64,000 nt of DNA from positions 1-64,000 of the forward strand of contig WBMZ01011574.1 of NCBI GenBank assembly GCA_013400975.1, given 5' to 3'. Origin of the DNA: Atrichornis clamosus (lineage: Eukaryota; Chordata; Aves; Passeriformes; Menuridae). A program made the translations under genes and the position numbers. The first letter of the stretch is position 1, and each line of letters opens with the position of its first letter. This document shows, one piece after another, positions 1 to 13,300 of this stretch. The notes under the pieces are model-generated. The model worked only from the letters and a program-made list of their open reading frames with translations, did not search any database and was not told the DNA's origin.

Positions 1-3000
1 TGTCTTTTAAACTAAGACACAGACTCACAAAAATACCGGAAAGCCCAGTACCCTCATACTTTCTATTTTTTTCTCTGAAGAGCAAATTCTCTTCAGAAGA
101 GCATCTGCTAGTCTTGTATACCTCCTAGAGCAGTGCAGGCAAAACAGGCCTGCAGCTCTCTGTTTCCCACCACTATCCTTAAATGTCAAAAGGATGAATT
201 AGTGGAAGGATCCCAGGGCTCAGAGTGATTGACTTTCCCCTGTTCCTTCTGTGGGCCATGGATATGGTTCCTGGGTCTTGCTACTGCGCTTCCCACGTGC
301 TTCATTCCTGCAGCATGGGCTCTGTTTCCCTCACTTAAAAAAAATCAAAACCTATCCTGCTGTAGTTGCTTTTCTTTTTCCCTAAAAACCTAGGAAAAGA
401 GGATATAGATCCTTTGGTGGAGCAGGGATGGGCCTGAGTGATCAAAATGTAGGGGAGCTGTGGACGAGGAACTGCTAAATGCTGGAGAATGCGTGTAACA
501 GATGGCAGACACAGGAAGGAGGCTAAGACAAGGCTTGGACGGCATACAAATTTGCTTTGTAGATTTTCAGGCTGAATGAAATGCATTGCAGAAAGGTGAA
601 TAAAGCTTGGACAACACCTACTGCCATATGTACACACTGGGGGCTATTGAAAACCTTGAGAGATTTGAGCCCCTATCTTGCTTGTTTGGGACTTGTTAAT
701 TCTTGAGGTTTTGTGCCACTGGCAGTGCTGGATCAGCACAACTTCCAGAAGTTTAGAACTGTTTGGTGGAAACCTTTAAGGACTCTTCCAGGGTATCTTC
801 CCCTGTTAGTTTGGAAGCTTACAGTTAGTGATGGGTTTGACAAGACTTACACCAGCATCTGAGCCTCCAAGCTTACCAGGACCTTTGTTTTCCTTTCAAA
901 TCAGCTTCAAGCAACTGGACAGTTACCTATTGACTTTAGGTTTTTTCTTTTCTTGCTTCTGGATTTCAACCTATCTTTTCTTCTTCCTTTTGTGCTTCTA
1001 AAATTGATCTTTCCCTTTTCAATTGCAGACTGACCTCCCTGGTTGACACTTGACCTTCTTTTGTTTCTCTTTTGGCTTTCAATTTACTCTTTATTCCTTC
1101 CTTACATTGTTTAGTTCATGCTTTGTGTTTTTTTTTTTTTGTGTTTTAGTCAGAAATGTAGGTATTCCATGCCAGAATCTGAGAAATTCACTGAGAAAAA
1201 TATTCCCCTGCTGAATACAGAGAAAATAGACAGAAATTGAAATGAGGATTTTGGGGCAAGATTCTGTGTAAAACATTCTTTAACAAGAGGAATTTGTAAA
1301 AAGGCAGTGGTGATTCTCAGTTCTGGAAATATTGTGGCCTTTGATGAAATAGTCTTGTTTCTTCCAGGAAGGATGTATTTTTTCCTGGTTACAATGGAAT
1401 TAATGATTTCTCATGTAAAGAACTTGGAAATACACAGAGAAGAAGCTGTTTTAGAGCTGAGGGCTTAAGGGTCCTCATGCTGTGTAGATGTGAAATTGGG
1501 GAATGTCAGTGGCTGCTGAACGTGGCTGCTTTCATAGTGACAATGAGGTGGAAGGCTCTGTGTTTTGTTCCCAGCCTCTCTGCTCCTTAAAATGTGTACA
1601 AGCCCCAGAGCTGGCTCAGAATGCAGCAAAGTTTAGCTAGTTATGCTTGTCATCAATTATTAAGGGTTTGGAGACAGACAGGAGGTGGGCTGGGGCTGTC
1701 AGGGGTTTTGCTGCCTTAGGCAGGCCTTGTTAGAGGATTTCTGTGCCGCGTGGTGTAGAGCAGAGCCGGGGGAACTGGGGCAGCACTGCCTGCTGGGGCT
1801 GCAGCTCCTGCCTGCCCTGTGCTGTGCTGGCACGGCCCGATCTTCCCATGGCTAAAGCTGCGTCATTCATGCCCCGCTTTGGTTGCTAAAGGTGTAACAT
1901 GTCCCCTCCGGTTCCCCAGCCCCTTCAGGCTTGGAGGGCCAGATGCTTATTGCCACAATACACACTGTGGTTCCCTAATTTCTGGGATTTTTTTTTCAGA
2001 ATTGCTCATAATTGTGCAGAATAACATGTGAAGCTTCTCAGATCAAGGGAAGATATTCTTCCTGTGGCTGGCATGCTCCATTTATCGGCATAATGCCAGA
2101 CCTCTCTCCTTGCACTCTGCTTTTGTAATTTTTTCTCCCTCCTTTTTTTCCCCTTTCCTTCCTTTGCTGTTTCCTCTCTCTAATAGCTGTATTTTGTCTT
2201 TCCTTGTCTTATTCCCTGTTTCCCTGACTGCTGTCTCTTTTTGCTGCCTTTCCTTCTCCAAACATGATCTGCAATTTCTGAGGCTGTGGGAGGGTGACAG
2301 TTCAACCTGACTTTTTTCTGTTTATTCTTGACTCCCAGCAGTTGAGTCTCTAAATTATATATTTGGCTCTCTCCTCTCCTAGCTTCTCTTCCTTTCTCTC
2401 TCTTTCCATCCATCGCTCCTCAGCACAGTATAGAAAACTCTCTTTTAGAAAATCCACTGGCGTGTACTTGGGGGACTCTCGCTCTCTTGGGGTGCAGGGC
2501 AGCCCTGGAGGTGTTTGGTACCACGCACTCATGTGCTCACCACATGAGACACCTCTGGGACAGGCTGCCTTCTCCTCCAGGGCCACATCTCCTGCTCTGC
2601 CTCCTGAAGTCCGGGGAACAAATACCAGCGGGAGAGGAGGCCAGGCTGAAGCACGGGTGCGTGGTGCCACTAGGGCTCTCCTCACTAGATGTCACTGTGA
2701 GGCTGAGTTTCGCCTGCCACAAGCACCGCAGCCAGGAGAGACGGGTGGTGAGATGGGTGTTGAGTTTTAGGAAGGCCCTGCCAGAAGCAGGGGGCCCGGA
2801 AGAGGTTTGCAGGACAAATGTAGAGTTGCTGTAGGTTTTACCCATCCCTAGCAAGTTTTGGGAACAGAACCAGCAAGATGCTTGGGGGGTTTAAGGTGCA
2901 AATCCATGCCACTGCCTTTGAACACCCTAAGCCTGTCTGAAAGTCATCTCAGTGATGACTGAGATGGGTGACTCAGGGTGACTTTGCTCAGAGTCGTGCT

Positions 3001-6000
3001 TGTCTCCTGTCACTCGTGATACCAGTTTGGCAGCAAGTCTCATGCTAATTAGAGTTCAGCCCGAGATCACTGTTTACTGTCCCAACTGCCATCATCCATC
3101 TGTAGCCCTGGCCCCAGCATGCCTCTGTACTCTAAGAGACCATGGTGTTGCCTCTCAGACAGGGCTGCTGCGGAGAGGAGCCTTGGGAGGCACTGTGGTA
3201 GCCCCCAAAGCCGGTGGGGTGAGTGGTGGAGGGAGGCTTGCCATGGCCCTGTCTTTTCTCCTGCTAAGGAAGCCAAGTGACAAGTGGCAAGCCGGTCATG
3301 TGGTCCCTGTTACTGAAGATGTGGGGTATGAGTGCAGGGTGGGCCTTTTATCTCTTGATCTTGACTCCCAGCAAAGTTCCTCTACATCCTAAGACCAGCT
3401 GTTTCCTTTCTTGCGTCCTTTACTCCACTCTTTGTTCCTAAAACTTTGTATTGCAAACTGGACCTTAGGATCATGTCTCCAACCTCTGAGTGCAGAACCT
3501 GTAAACTGTATCCTAAGGGAGGGGAACTGACTAATAAATGCCCCATGAACCAATATATCTGTGGCACGGATGGTCTTTAGTGGAGTTAGGTTGTTTTATT
3601 TTTAAGTTAATCAACTACAACAAAGACACAAGGGAATGAGGGTAATGTGGAAAGCCATGAGCTCCAGGGAAGTATTTTGGTCTGGTTGTGTGTAGGTGTA
3701 TGGCCTCTTGTCTTGCTGGGTACACCAAGAGTTGCACTGGGGAAAGAGCACACCCCATATTCGTGTTAGCATCCACATGAGTTTCTACCTGGGTGTACTT
3801 ACATGAATGGAACAGTGCCATGGCATGTGTGGTGTGTGAGCTCCTCAGCTGATTTTGTACAGCCGGTTCACTGCGTGGGGTTTGGATGGCTGTGGGTATC
3901 TGTGCACGCGTGCAGCCTGGCTATGTGCATTTCCACGTGCACGTGCATCAATGCTAAAGAGGATGTGAAAGCGACTGGATCCAAACTGCCAGGACCTGGA
4001 GCCTTTGAGGCTGGCCAAAGTGATGGGCCGCCCCAGAGGCTTCTCGCTGGGCTCACCTTGGCACGCTCTTCCAGCTGCATGCTGCACTGGAGGCTGAATC
4101 CAGCTCCACTTGTTCACGTGCCAAGGCACATTAACAGTCACTTTATCACAGTGCAGCCTGATTAATATTTGATTGTGGCAAATGAAGGAGGGCAGAGAGA
4201 TTAAATGGGATTGCTAGCTGGGACGGTAGGAGTGGTGAGAGGGAGACTTTTTTGTGCAGCCCAGAGGAGTAGGACTAAAAGACTTTCCTGGAGGAGGAAT
4301 CAGGATTCCACTAGGTTGGCTACTGTGTGGGATGATGGATGAGGAGCAGGAAGTTGCTTCGACCCTCATACAGATTTAATGGAGTGGACATGGCTGGTTA
4401 GCCAGTGCTGATAGAGGGTGCAGGACTTGAAGCAGACCCCTTGGAAAGCTCTCTGCAGGAAAAAATGGACAGATCCAGGCCACAGAGTTCCAAGGAGCAA
4501 CTTCTGTGTCATCTACTTGATGCACTGGCAGACAGCAGCTCAGTGTCAGTGGTGCCCTGTCAGTGCTGCTCAGCAGGACACGCAGCCTTGCTTTCATATC
4601 CCAGGCAGGTGGCTTGAAGCAGATGGACTCTGCCTCACAGAAGAAATTACTCTGGTGCCCTCCCCTTTGCAGAGCTGCCTGAAGTCGCCTGAAGGCTGGG
4701 TGGCCCAGCAGGTTTCAGCCAGGCTGGGAGAAGCTGGTCTGGATTGTGGCTACTTTAAGCCTCTCCCAGATGTGATTGTCCCTACCCAAGTATGCATCAT
4801 TTCCCTTCCCAATTGAAAAGCCAAATGACATTTCCAGGCAGTTTGCAGCTTTTATGATTCACTTGTTTGCTTTTCTTCTGTTCTCTCTTTTTTTATATTT
4901 AATTTTTTTTCCTTCTCTCTTCTTTCTGTATTCACTCCTTCCAGCTGCCTGCTTTGAATTTAGTTTGTTTCAAGGGCAGGAGAAATTCATTTTCTGCTTT
5001 CCTATTTGGTGCATAATAGGTTCTCCCCCTCTTCCATTCTCTTTCCCTGCCTTTTGCTGAAGTAAAGAGAGATGTCTTGGAAATCTTTCCTTTTTAAAAG
5101 CTCCTTCTGCCCTCTTGTAGCTACTTGGCCTCTCAGCTAACAGTGTGGGACAGGTGCTAACACAGTACTCCTTGCTTGATCCAAGAGCTGGAGATACGCT
5201 CTTGACATATTGCAGAAAACCAAGTGAGAGCACATCTCACTACAAATTTAGCTAAAACCAAAAGGAAAATAAATATTAGGACAGTTAGAGAGGGACAGGT
5301 TTTTCATCATCCCTGGGATATCATCCCTGCTACAGAGCACCTGAGAGCTGTCAGCATACAGGGAACATCTCAGGGTTCAGTGTTGGGACAACAGATATGG
5401 GCTGACCCTGCTTGCACCTGGGAGGGGAAGTGTAGCATGGGAGGATTGCAGCCAGGAGGTGCTATGGTCAGTTTACAGCAGACATCTGGTAAATCTAATG
5501 TTTTATTCTGGACACTGTGGGTTTTTGTGGTGGATTTAAAACTTCCCAGCTAGACAAAAAGGAACAGAAAGCAACTTCTCAGCTCCCACGGCCCTAGCAA
5601 TGTATAGGCTCTGTGTGTGTGTGTTTGTGCAGTACTTGCTGGTAGAGCATGTTTGTGAGATGTGGCGTTTATGTTACCTTATATCGAGGAAGAATCGTTT
5701 ATCTCAGCATTCTAATTATGTTCCATTAAAATGCAAATTTGGGTTTATGCATTGAAATTGTCAGTACCATTGCCATGGCAACAGGAGCTTGAGGGCGGGG
5801 AATTGGAATAGGTGGGACTGTGCATCTCTCTTGAAATCCCTCTCAAATACCTCCAGGTAATTGAAATTACAGTGCCCTTCCCCAGGACTTGTGGCACTAG
5901 ATAATTTGGGGCATCACTGAAGTTCTCCGTGGAGTTATTATAACAGGACAACCTGCCATGCATGTAGGTCACCAGGTAGCTCCCACCAAAGTGGAAGAGA

Positions 6001-6954
6001 TATTGTACAGGTCTGTCAGAAGGATGTGAATCCTTCCTGTTTGACCCCCCATGCAATGCTTCGTTTGAAGTTGTGAAGAAGAAAGAAGAAATGCCTAATG
6101 GCTTCACAAATAGTCCACCTGGAAGCCCTTAGATGCTGCCACAGTTATTAGAAGATTTAAGTGCTGTCTGTACTTTCAAACCCACTCACCTCCAGTCACA
6201 TGGCCAGTCAAGCTGTCTGCATTGGCAATGTCCTTCAGCAGTGAGTTCCCCTGGCCAATCACCCTTAGTACAGGATTATTAGTCTTCCCCATGTCACAGC
6301 CTTGGGGACCTGCTCCTTTCTCTGTTTGTTTTGTATGGCAAGATGGTGTGAATCTGTATCTTCCTCCTCCCTTTACCAAGTACAGACGGAACTCCTGAAG
6401 CTTGTCTTCTTCCCGTTTAAGAATCGAGTGAAGGGGTTTAAGGATGCTGGGTGGAAGTGAATGCTGAGAGAGATTGAGATATGGCTGAGTACATTTTACA
6501 GGGGAAAAATGTGCCACTCTATTTTGGCTGTTGACTGAAAAATTTGATGATAAATAAAGCATGGTGAGTTAATTCCCAAACCACAGTGGCAGCTGGGCAG
6601 GAAAGACAAGACTAAGTCTGTTTTCTGGCTCCTCATCCCTGATAAGAGGTTTACAAAATCATCTGATACCTCATTCTGGTTTTGTCAGGGGATTGTTTTT
6701 TCCTGTGCACTGGGAATCTGATTTGCTGATAGTAAAATCTAGATACAGTCTTATGAACCTGGTGATCCAAACTTCATATTTCTGTTGAATATAATTGACT
6801 GGGAAACCTGGGGGCCGGTTACCATCCATTTAACAGTAAAATAAGGAGGAAACATTCAGAGCAGGCTTTAGTTCAGCCTAGAGAGATTCCAAGCAAGGAG
6901 AGGTAGTCAGGCACTGCCTCTCTGCTACAAGACAGAGAGTGGCAAACAGGAGTG
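1..6954. other. Noncoding upstream DNA, no gene recognised
   Basis: No open frame here resembles a known family. The longest are about 110-135 codons (2350-2770), overlap one another on both strands, and sit in a moderately GC-rich stretch, as chance frames do. Pyrimidine-rich tracts occur near 2120-2240 and 4870-4930, and a short TG run lies near 5611-5626. One palindromic protein-binding-type site at 5769-5782 is listed separately. Nothing else was seen. Confidence 0.6.
5769..5782. promoter_or_regulatory. X-box-like palindrome (RFX-type site)
   Basis: The bases read ATTGCCATGGCAAC, one mismatch away from the perfect palindromic X-box GTTGCCATGGCAAC. RFX-family winged-helix factors bind such inverted repeats as dimers. 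No gene start is visible beside it, so it would have to be distal if functional. A 13-of-14 match by chance in 64 kb is uncommon but possible. Confidence 0.35.
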
Positions 6955-7381
6955 AGTTCAGTGGAGGGCCATGAAGATGATTAGGGAGATGGAACACATA
7001 ACATGTGAGGAGCTCCTGAGAGTCCTGGCTTTGTTTAGCCTGAAGGAGAGCAATTTAAGGGGGATCTGACTGATAAGGCAGTGGGGGATATGTGTAGGGA
7101 AAATGGAACTGGACTCTTCCCAGAATTGTGCACCCAGGACAATAGGCAGCAGTCAAGTTACAGCTAGGGAAGTTCCAACTCCATATGAAGAAAAACATAA
7201 TCATGAGGGTGGATCAGATGTGAGATGGTGACCCAGAGGTATTTTGGAGTCTGCCTCCTTGGAGATACTCAAAACTCAAGCAGACAAGGCACTGAGCATC
7301 CTGCTGTGGCTTTGAAGTTAACCCTGTTTGAACGGGGACTGGAGGCCTCCAGAGATACCTTTCGACACCAGTCATTCTGTG
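6955..7381 (+). mobile_element. CR1 LINE fragment, 3' part, sense on +
   Basis: The segment opens with a diverged copy of the CR1 3' region: an equivalent of 'agggccacaaagatgattag' at 6964-6983, then a block matching the 'gagctgggcttgttcagcctg' stretch near 7015-7045. It ends near 'accagtcattctgtg', the avian CR1 3' terminus that normally carries an ATTCTRTG octamer. Only the part downstream of the reverse transcriptase is present, as in most 5'-truncated CR1 copies. Scattered indels and substitutions mark it as old and immobile. The start is approximate because the upstream flank no longer aligns by eye. Confidence 0.85.
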
Positions 7382-10300
7382 GGCTCCCACTGGGGGCAGG
7401 TTCTGTGACGCACGGTCAAATGGGAAGCCCACACTGCACTTTCTTCTAGAATGAATCACAAGCAGAAGTGATCTGCCAGCTTCTTTTGCTGCAGAAAGCA
7501 TGACCCTGCTGTGGACCATCAGCTTCTGCACTGGGGGAGTTAGATCTGTGCAGTGAGCACAAAAATGATGGGGCTGGGCAGAGCTCTGGATGCCACGAGA
7601 ATGAGGAACGTGTCACTTGCTCCTTCCACACTAAGCAAACCACTGACTTGAGGAGATTGGCGTCCCAAGAGTGACATCTGATGGGGAACGAGGGATAGGA
7701 CTAAAATAGTCCATCTTACATCTGAGACTTTCTCAAGGAGCAGATTAAAAATACATGATGGAGAATGTCCTTCCGTTCCAAGTGGAGAAGATGGTAGGGG
7801 GAAAAAAGGTGATATTTGAACTTCTGCATTTGATGTGGCAAGGAAAGGCACGGAAGTGGCTGATACCTGAAAGCAGAACAATGAATTTTGGTTTAGGTGT
7901 GAAAGAAGCCGTTTCACCATGTTCAATATTATTATCATTAAGCTGATCAGCTTCACCAGCAAGGAAGATACTGAGAATCAGAGTGAAAATATTGTAGGGG
8001 ATGTAGAGGAACACACATTCAAAATAACTGTGTTTTGGAGAAGACTTGCCAACAAGTGCTTACAGAGGGAAAGACAGAAGGTGAGACAGAGACCAGAAGA
8101 GAAAGTGGAGAAGGGAAAATGACAGGGTGGAGAAGAGTGGGAGAAAACAAAATGTCTGTAATTTCTGTAACTCTCCATCCTGCTTCCTCACTGTTCCTTC
8201 ACATACACAAGTTCTCTCCCTTCCCTCAGCTGTGCTGAGAAACTCAGATACGCCCAGCAGCATCCTGGTGGCACTCTGTTTCCTCAGGATGAGCTGAGGG
8301 GCTTCAGCCCACAGCCTCTGCCCCACATGCCTGCCTGCAATTCCTGACTCCCACCCTCCTCTCCACCTCCCCAGCAAAGCACTCTGCTTTAGAACAGAGA
8401 TTTTGTGCCACATCTCCTTCTAAAAGGCACACCAAGGTGCAACAGAGGCTTCCTCTCTTACTGGGCTGAGGTTTTAGTGACTGGGAAGATTTAACCCTGT
8501 GTCAGCTGATATGAAGGAGCTTTCCAAGCTAAGGAGTAAATACCTACTTTGCTAATGTTAGCAAGAGATGGGTTTTGCCTCACTGATTTGGGGGAAAAGC
8601 AGACAAACTCACTGACCCCATGTAGTGCCTCGTCAACCCACACTTCTGTAGTGATTCATGTGACACTGTGTGGAAACAACCTTACCGGACAGGTTAGCAT
8701 TGCAAAATATCATATTTAAGCTTGCCTTTCCCAAAAGATGTCTTTTAGTGGCAATCAGGGCAGAGGTGCCGAGACCTCTAGCAGAGGTGTCAGAGCCAGG
8801 TGATGCTTTCCCTCAGCATGTGCTCTGCCCCTTCATCTGCAAACCCAGGCTGCCTGTGCACCCGCACTCATTCAGACTGGTGGGGATGGCAACACTGCAC
8901 TCTCCCACAGCCATTTCCTCGTCCTCCCTTCCCTCAGCCTGCCAGAAACAGATCGCCATGGGCTGCTTTCCTCTCACACCCTTGGCTGTTCTAACATATC
9001 CTCGGGGAAGGTGTAAGACCGGCTGTGGCGATAAGATTGTGATCTTTCTCTTTCCTTTTTTGTTTTTTTAAAAATTGTCAGTGGAGTTTCCCTTGCCGTT
9101 TTCAGCAGATCTAAAAAAAACCCTTCATCGAATATTCAGCATCTTCCTGGAGCTCGGCGGTAGCCAGCGGGGGCTGTGGGTACGCACTTGCAGAGGGGAT
9201 GACTCACGAGTCCTGTCTTGTTCCTGGGCCCCCAAGACTCCTCTGCTTCTCTCCCTTTCTCTCTGCCAGCAGTTTGTGCTGATGGGACTGTGGCTGCCAG
9301 CTCTGATGGGGCTCTTTTTGCAGCAGTGCTGGAAAGAGAGGGGAAGAGGGCAGGAAAGAGGCACCCTGCTCCTTGCAGGCTGCAGGGTGGGATGGAAAGG
9401 GAAGTTTTCACTGGAGTATGGAGACTATCAAAGGAGGATGCCTGGAGGCTTTATATGTAATGCTGGAGGTGGGCTAGGGAAGAAATCTGATTGGGAGATG
9501 TGGTGATTTAAGAAACCCTGATTCAAAACCTCCTGTACAGATCCCACTCAGCTACTCCAGGCAACTCCCCCATCTCTTCCCACAGCTCTCGGTTCAAGCT
9601 CTCTCCTGATGGAACCTGAGCCAATGCTGGCTCATTTTCACACCCTGTTGCTTGGTCATTGACTAAATTAAATATAAATTACTTTTTTCTTATTAAAAAT
9701 AGTGGTGAGAACAGCAGCTTTTAATTGGAAGCAGCTACTTGGCCTGTCGCAGCAGTGAAGGGTATGCAGGTGGTTTGATGAGGAGGATGAGGAGGCCGGG
9801 GGAGGTGCTGAGTCACAGGTGGCACCTTTTCGTGGGCACCTGGGAGGGCACAGGTGTGGGTCCCTGTTTGGGTGTGTCACCAGATGATGTGGTGTGACCT
9901 GCTCTGCTCCTTCGCAAGAAGAGAGGCTAAAAAGACCATGTGGTGGCCTCTCCCTTTGGGGTTGTCCATCAGCTGCCAGCCCTGGGAAGGGGGGGCCATG
10001 CTGTTAGGTGAAACTGGTCTTCTTCAAGGGATCCACTATCGGTCCCTTGTGGTTGAACAGGAAGAGCTGGTTTTGATACCCTTCTCCTCATGGGCTGCTG
10101 AGAGTGTTGCTTGCTTGTTAGGATGCCTGGCACAGCCTGGCCTTACCTCTCTGGGAGTTTGTCCTTCACAGCCCCTCAGTGAACTGGTAAGCTGAGAAAA
10201 GACCGTGAATGGCTTCACTTGTACATCTGTCGGGCCTTGGGGAAGAAGAAGTGTGTCTGTCTGAAAACACTGTTTGACTGCTCTCCTGCCCCTCAGATGA

Positions 10301-13300
10301 GCAGAACAGGAGCTGTGCAGGAGGCAAAGCTGTTCTGAATCCTCTGGGAACATGAGGAGCCCTGGCAGGTGCACTGTTTTGGATCTCTGATTTCTGCTGT
10401 TGCCCAGTTTTATTTCTTTTCTCTCTAAGCTCCTCATTGGTCGTCTCTGGGAAATGTAACCTGTGACCTCAGCCTTCATAACTGTGTCAGCCCTGTGGGT
10501 CAGGAGCACCTGGGGCCCCTTTTCTGCTGGTGACATCTCCTGGTTACGTGCTGACAGGTAGTCAGGACTCATTGTCTCTGAAAGAAACCAGGAAAATAAG
10601 CTTGTGTTTGAATCCCAGGTGCAGAGAGGGTTTGCCTGTCGAAGCCAATTCAGCTGCTGCTCTGCCTGGCAGTGTTATTCTATTCTACAGGCTCTTACTT
10701 TGCTCTTTTTTTGTTTTGCTTGCTTTCCCCCTCACTCCTCTCCTTCTCTCTTCCTCTTTACCTAAGCTGCCTCCCAGCAGAGATTGGCTATTAAACCAAC
10801 TGTACTGCACACAAACATTAGGAACCAATGACACTGAGCACTTGCCTCTGTTGCAGCAGTAGGACATCAGGAGTCTCCAGGAGCATTATCTGCCAGGGAG
10901 TGTGTCTGTGCTGGCAGAGTTGACGAGCTGCCCCTTGCATCCTGCAAGCCGAGGTGTGACTCTGTACTGCTTCAGCTGCCAACATATGGGCGTGCAAATT
11001 TCTGACATTGTCCATGGGGGCAACAGCTGCTGTGTGTCAGTGCATGTTATGTGCAGACTGGTGACAGTGGAGGAGGTGCCCAGCTCCCTCATGCAGTTGT
11101 ACAAGAGCCAGGGTAAGTCCAACCCCAGTGTAAAAACTGTGTGAGCAGGCCTGGGTTCCCCTCACCTGTGGCCGAAATGTAAATGCGGATGCACTTGTTC
11201 TATCTTCTGGCATTATGGGAGCACTGGCTGGAAGGGCAGTGGTGTAGAGGAAGCATTATTGGTATGTCTGTGCTTGTCACAGTGACAAGGGCATGGAGTA
11301 GGGGAGGTTTAGAAATGCTGGAACTCAGCTTACAGCAGCCCCCTTTGAAGGTGAAGAAGGGTGGGAGGTTTTGGTGTAGTAATTTTTTCCCCTTGAAAAG
11401 TTTATTTTCCTTTCATGATGGCAATTTCTCAGGTGTCTGAACTATGGAGAGTGTGTGGTGGCATCCTTCTGTGCAGTGATGATGATGGGGTCGATATGGA
11501 TGAGAGCGGTGAAAGTCTGGGCACTGGCCAAATACAGGCATTATCCTGGAGGAAGAGGATAGAGGAGAGAAGCAGGTCATCAGAAGAACAGACTCAAATG
11601 GGTTTTATGAGTTAATTTTTATCTGAAGGAAACTAAATGCCTTTCCCAGATAGGCACCAATGATTTGGTCATGGTTGTGTTTAGAAGCTGTGTTGAGGTG
11701 GTCGTGGATGTGGTGGCTCCTCAGCACAGTAGTGCAGGATGCTTGGTACTGGGAGACCTGGGGAGAGTGACGTGGTTAGTGCACAGCAACCCATGCTGCT
11801 GACAGGCTGGGGGCCCACAGGCCTTTGCAGGGGACAGAATCAGCTGAGGGGGGATCATTCTTCATGCACTGAAGGGTCAGTGCCTGCTTGGAGTATGTCT
11901 CACTTTAAGACTGCTTTCCTCACAAACTGGTTCCCCCTTACTGTAACTTGTTGGACTTCCAGGGATTTGCCCAGGAGTGGGTTAAACTTCCTCATTAATA
12001 ACCAGACTGATAAAAATCACTGGAAAAGGTAAATGAAATGCTGCTCTGACACATTTCATGCAGAGGGGGAGGCAAATTCTCCAGACTGGAAAGCCATTGT
12101 CTCCCAGGGGTTTTCAGATATCACATCCTCGATGGAAGCAAATAGGACATGCCCAGCTACTTGAGAGCATCTGGTAATGCTGCATGGAGGGAAGGCACAG
12201 GGACAGATTGGGGCCAACACTGCTTTTTGATTTTATTTTGGGAGAGAGCTTCACAGAGAGAGGCAGGCACTGTTTTAATTCTTGAGCTGAAGAATCAAGT
12301 GCAAGGGGCAGAGACAAGACCAGCTGCAGGGCTTCTAGCGGGGAGACTCCATGCGTGATGAGCAAGGGAAGGGAACAGTGAATCAGCCCCTGCAGGAAGG
12401 GGTGACAGACCCAGGCTTGGAAAGATCATCAGTGCCCAGTGGTGAACACTCAGACATTTTCTTAGCAGGAGCAGCACCTCCAGAGACTTATTTCCCCGTC
12501 ACATAGCCTACAGTATTAAAACAAATTAAAAAATGGTTAGGGAGGTATTTCAGCTACCTCTTGCTGTTGTCAAGGCAGCTTTGTAGCAGGCAGTGTGAGG
12601 ACAGGCAGCAGAGGCTGACTGGCTGCTGCTGGGTGGAACATGCCAGTGGGAGATCACGCAGAAGGGAGTGGTGGGCCAGGGTTTGGAACATGGGGTCCTG
12701 CTATAAGCCCCTGAATCTTCATGCTAATGCTCACCTTTGCCAGTGGCAACCAGGCAGTCTGCAGCAGATCCTTCCCTTTCCCCTGTGCCTCTACCCTGAA
12801 TCTGTTCAGAAATTTAAAAAAAAGAGATGTTGAAGGGGGGAAGATGTGGGAAAACTGCCTTGGAAAAATAACCCTGCTGTAATATAGGAAAAATTGTGTC
12901 TTATTTTAAAAGTTGAAACAGACTCAGTTTAGAAGGAGGAACATTAGGGAACACTTCAGGGAAATCTTTAATCTGGTAGCAGAATCCATGAGAAACAGTG
13001 TAGGAGAAAAAGACCTGAGGGAAATGAAGATACAGAGATGCATTAGCAGATAAATAGCATGTAGCAGTCTCTGGGCACTTCCCCATAACTGTGCTCTGGC
13101 AGGACCATCTGAGTCTTCCTTTCAGCAACTCCAGCTCTCTGGTAGAGGAAGAGAGGGATGCACTGCTCGGGTCTCCCTGTCCCCAGCTCAGCAGAAGCTT
13201 TCCCTTGACCTGGTGTCTAATTCTAATATCCAGAGCTTGTTCCTTTAAGCATTTACATCTCCAATCAGGCTTCCAATCCCACTGCCACGTGGAGCCATAA

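Noticed and set aside
2350..2854. Four overlapping 105-135 codon frames on both strands
   Set aside because: Mutually overlapping frames point to locally low stop density rather than a gene, and none is recognisable.
5341..5400. GTSQGSVLG in a + frame, reminiscent of the LINE reverse-transcriptase 'PQGSVLGP' motif
   Set aside because: Flanking residues show no further reverse-transcriptase similarity (no F-A-D-D block, no P-L-L-F), so it is most likely coincidence.
10036..10572. 178-codon - strand frame
   Set aside because: No recognisable domain and no splice or poly(A) context. Length is within what chance allows in a 64-kb window.
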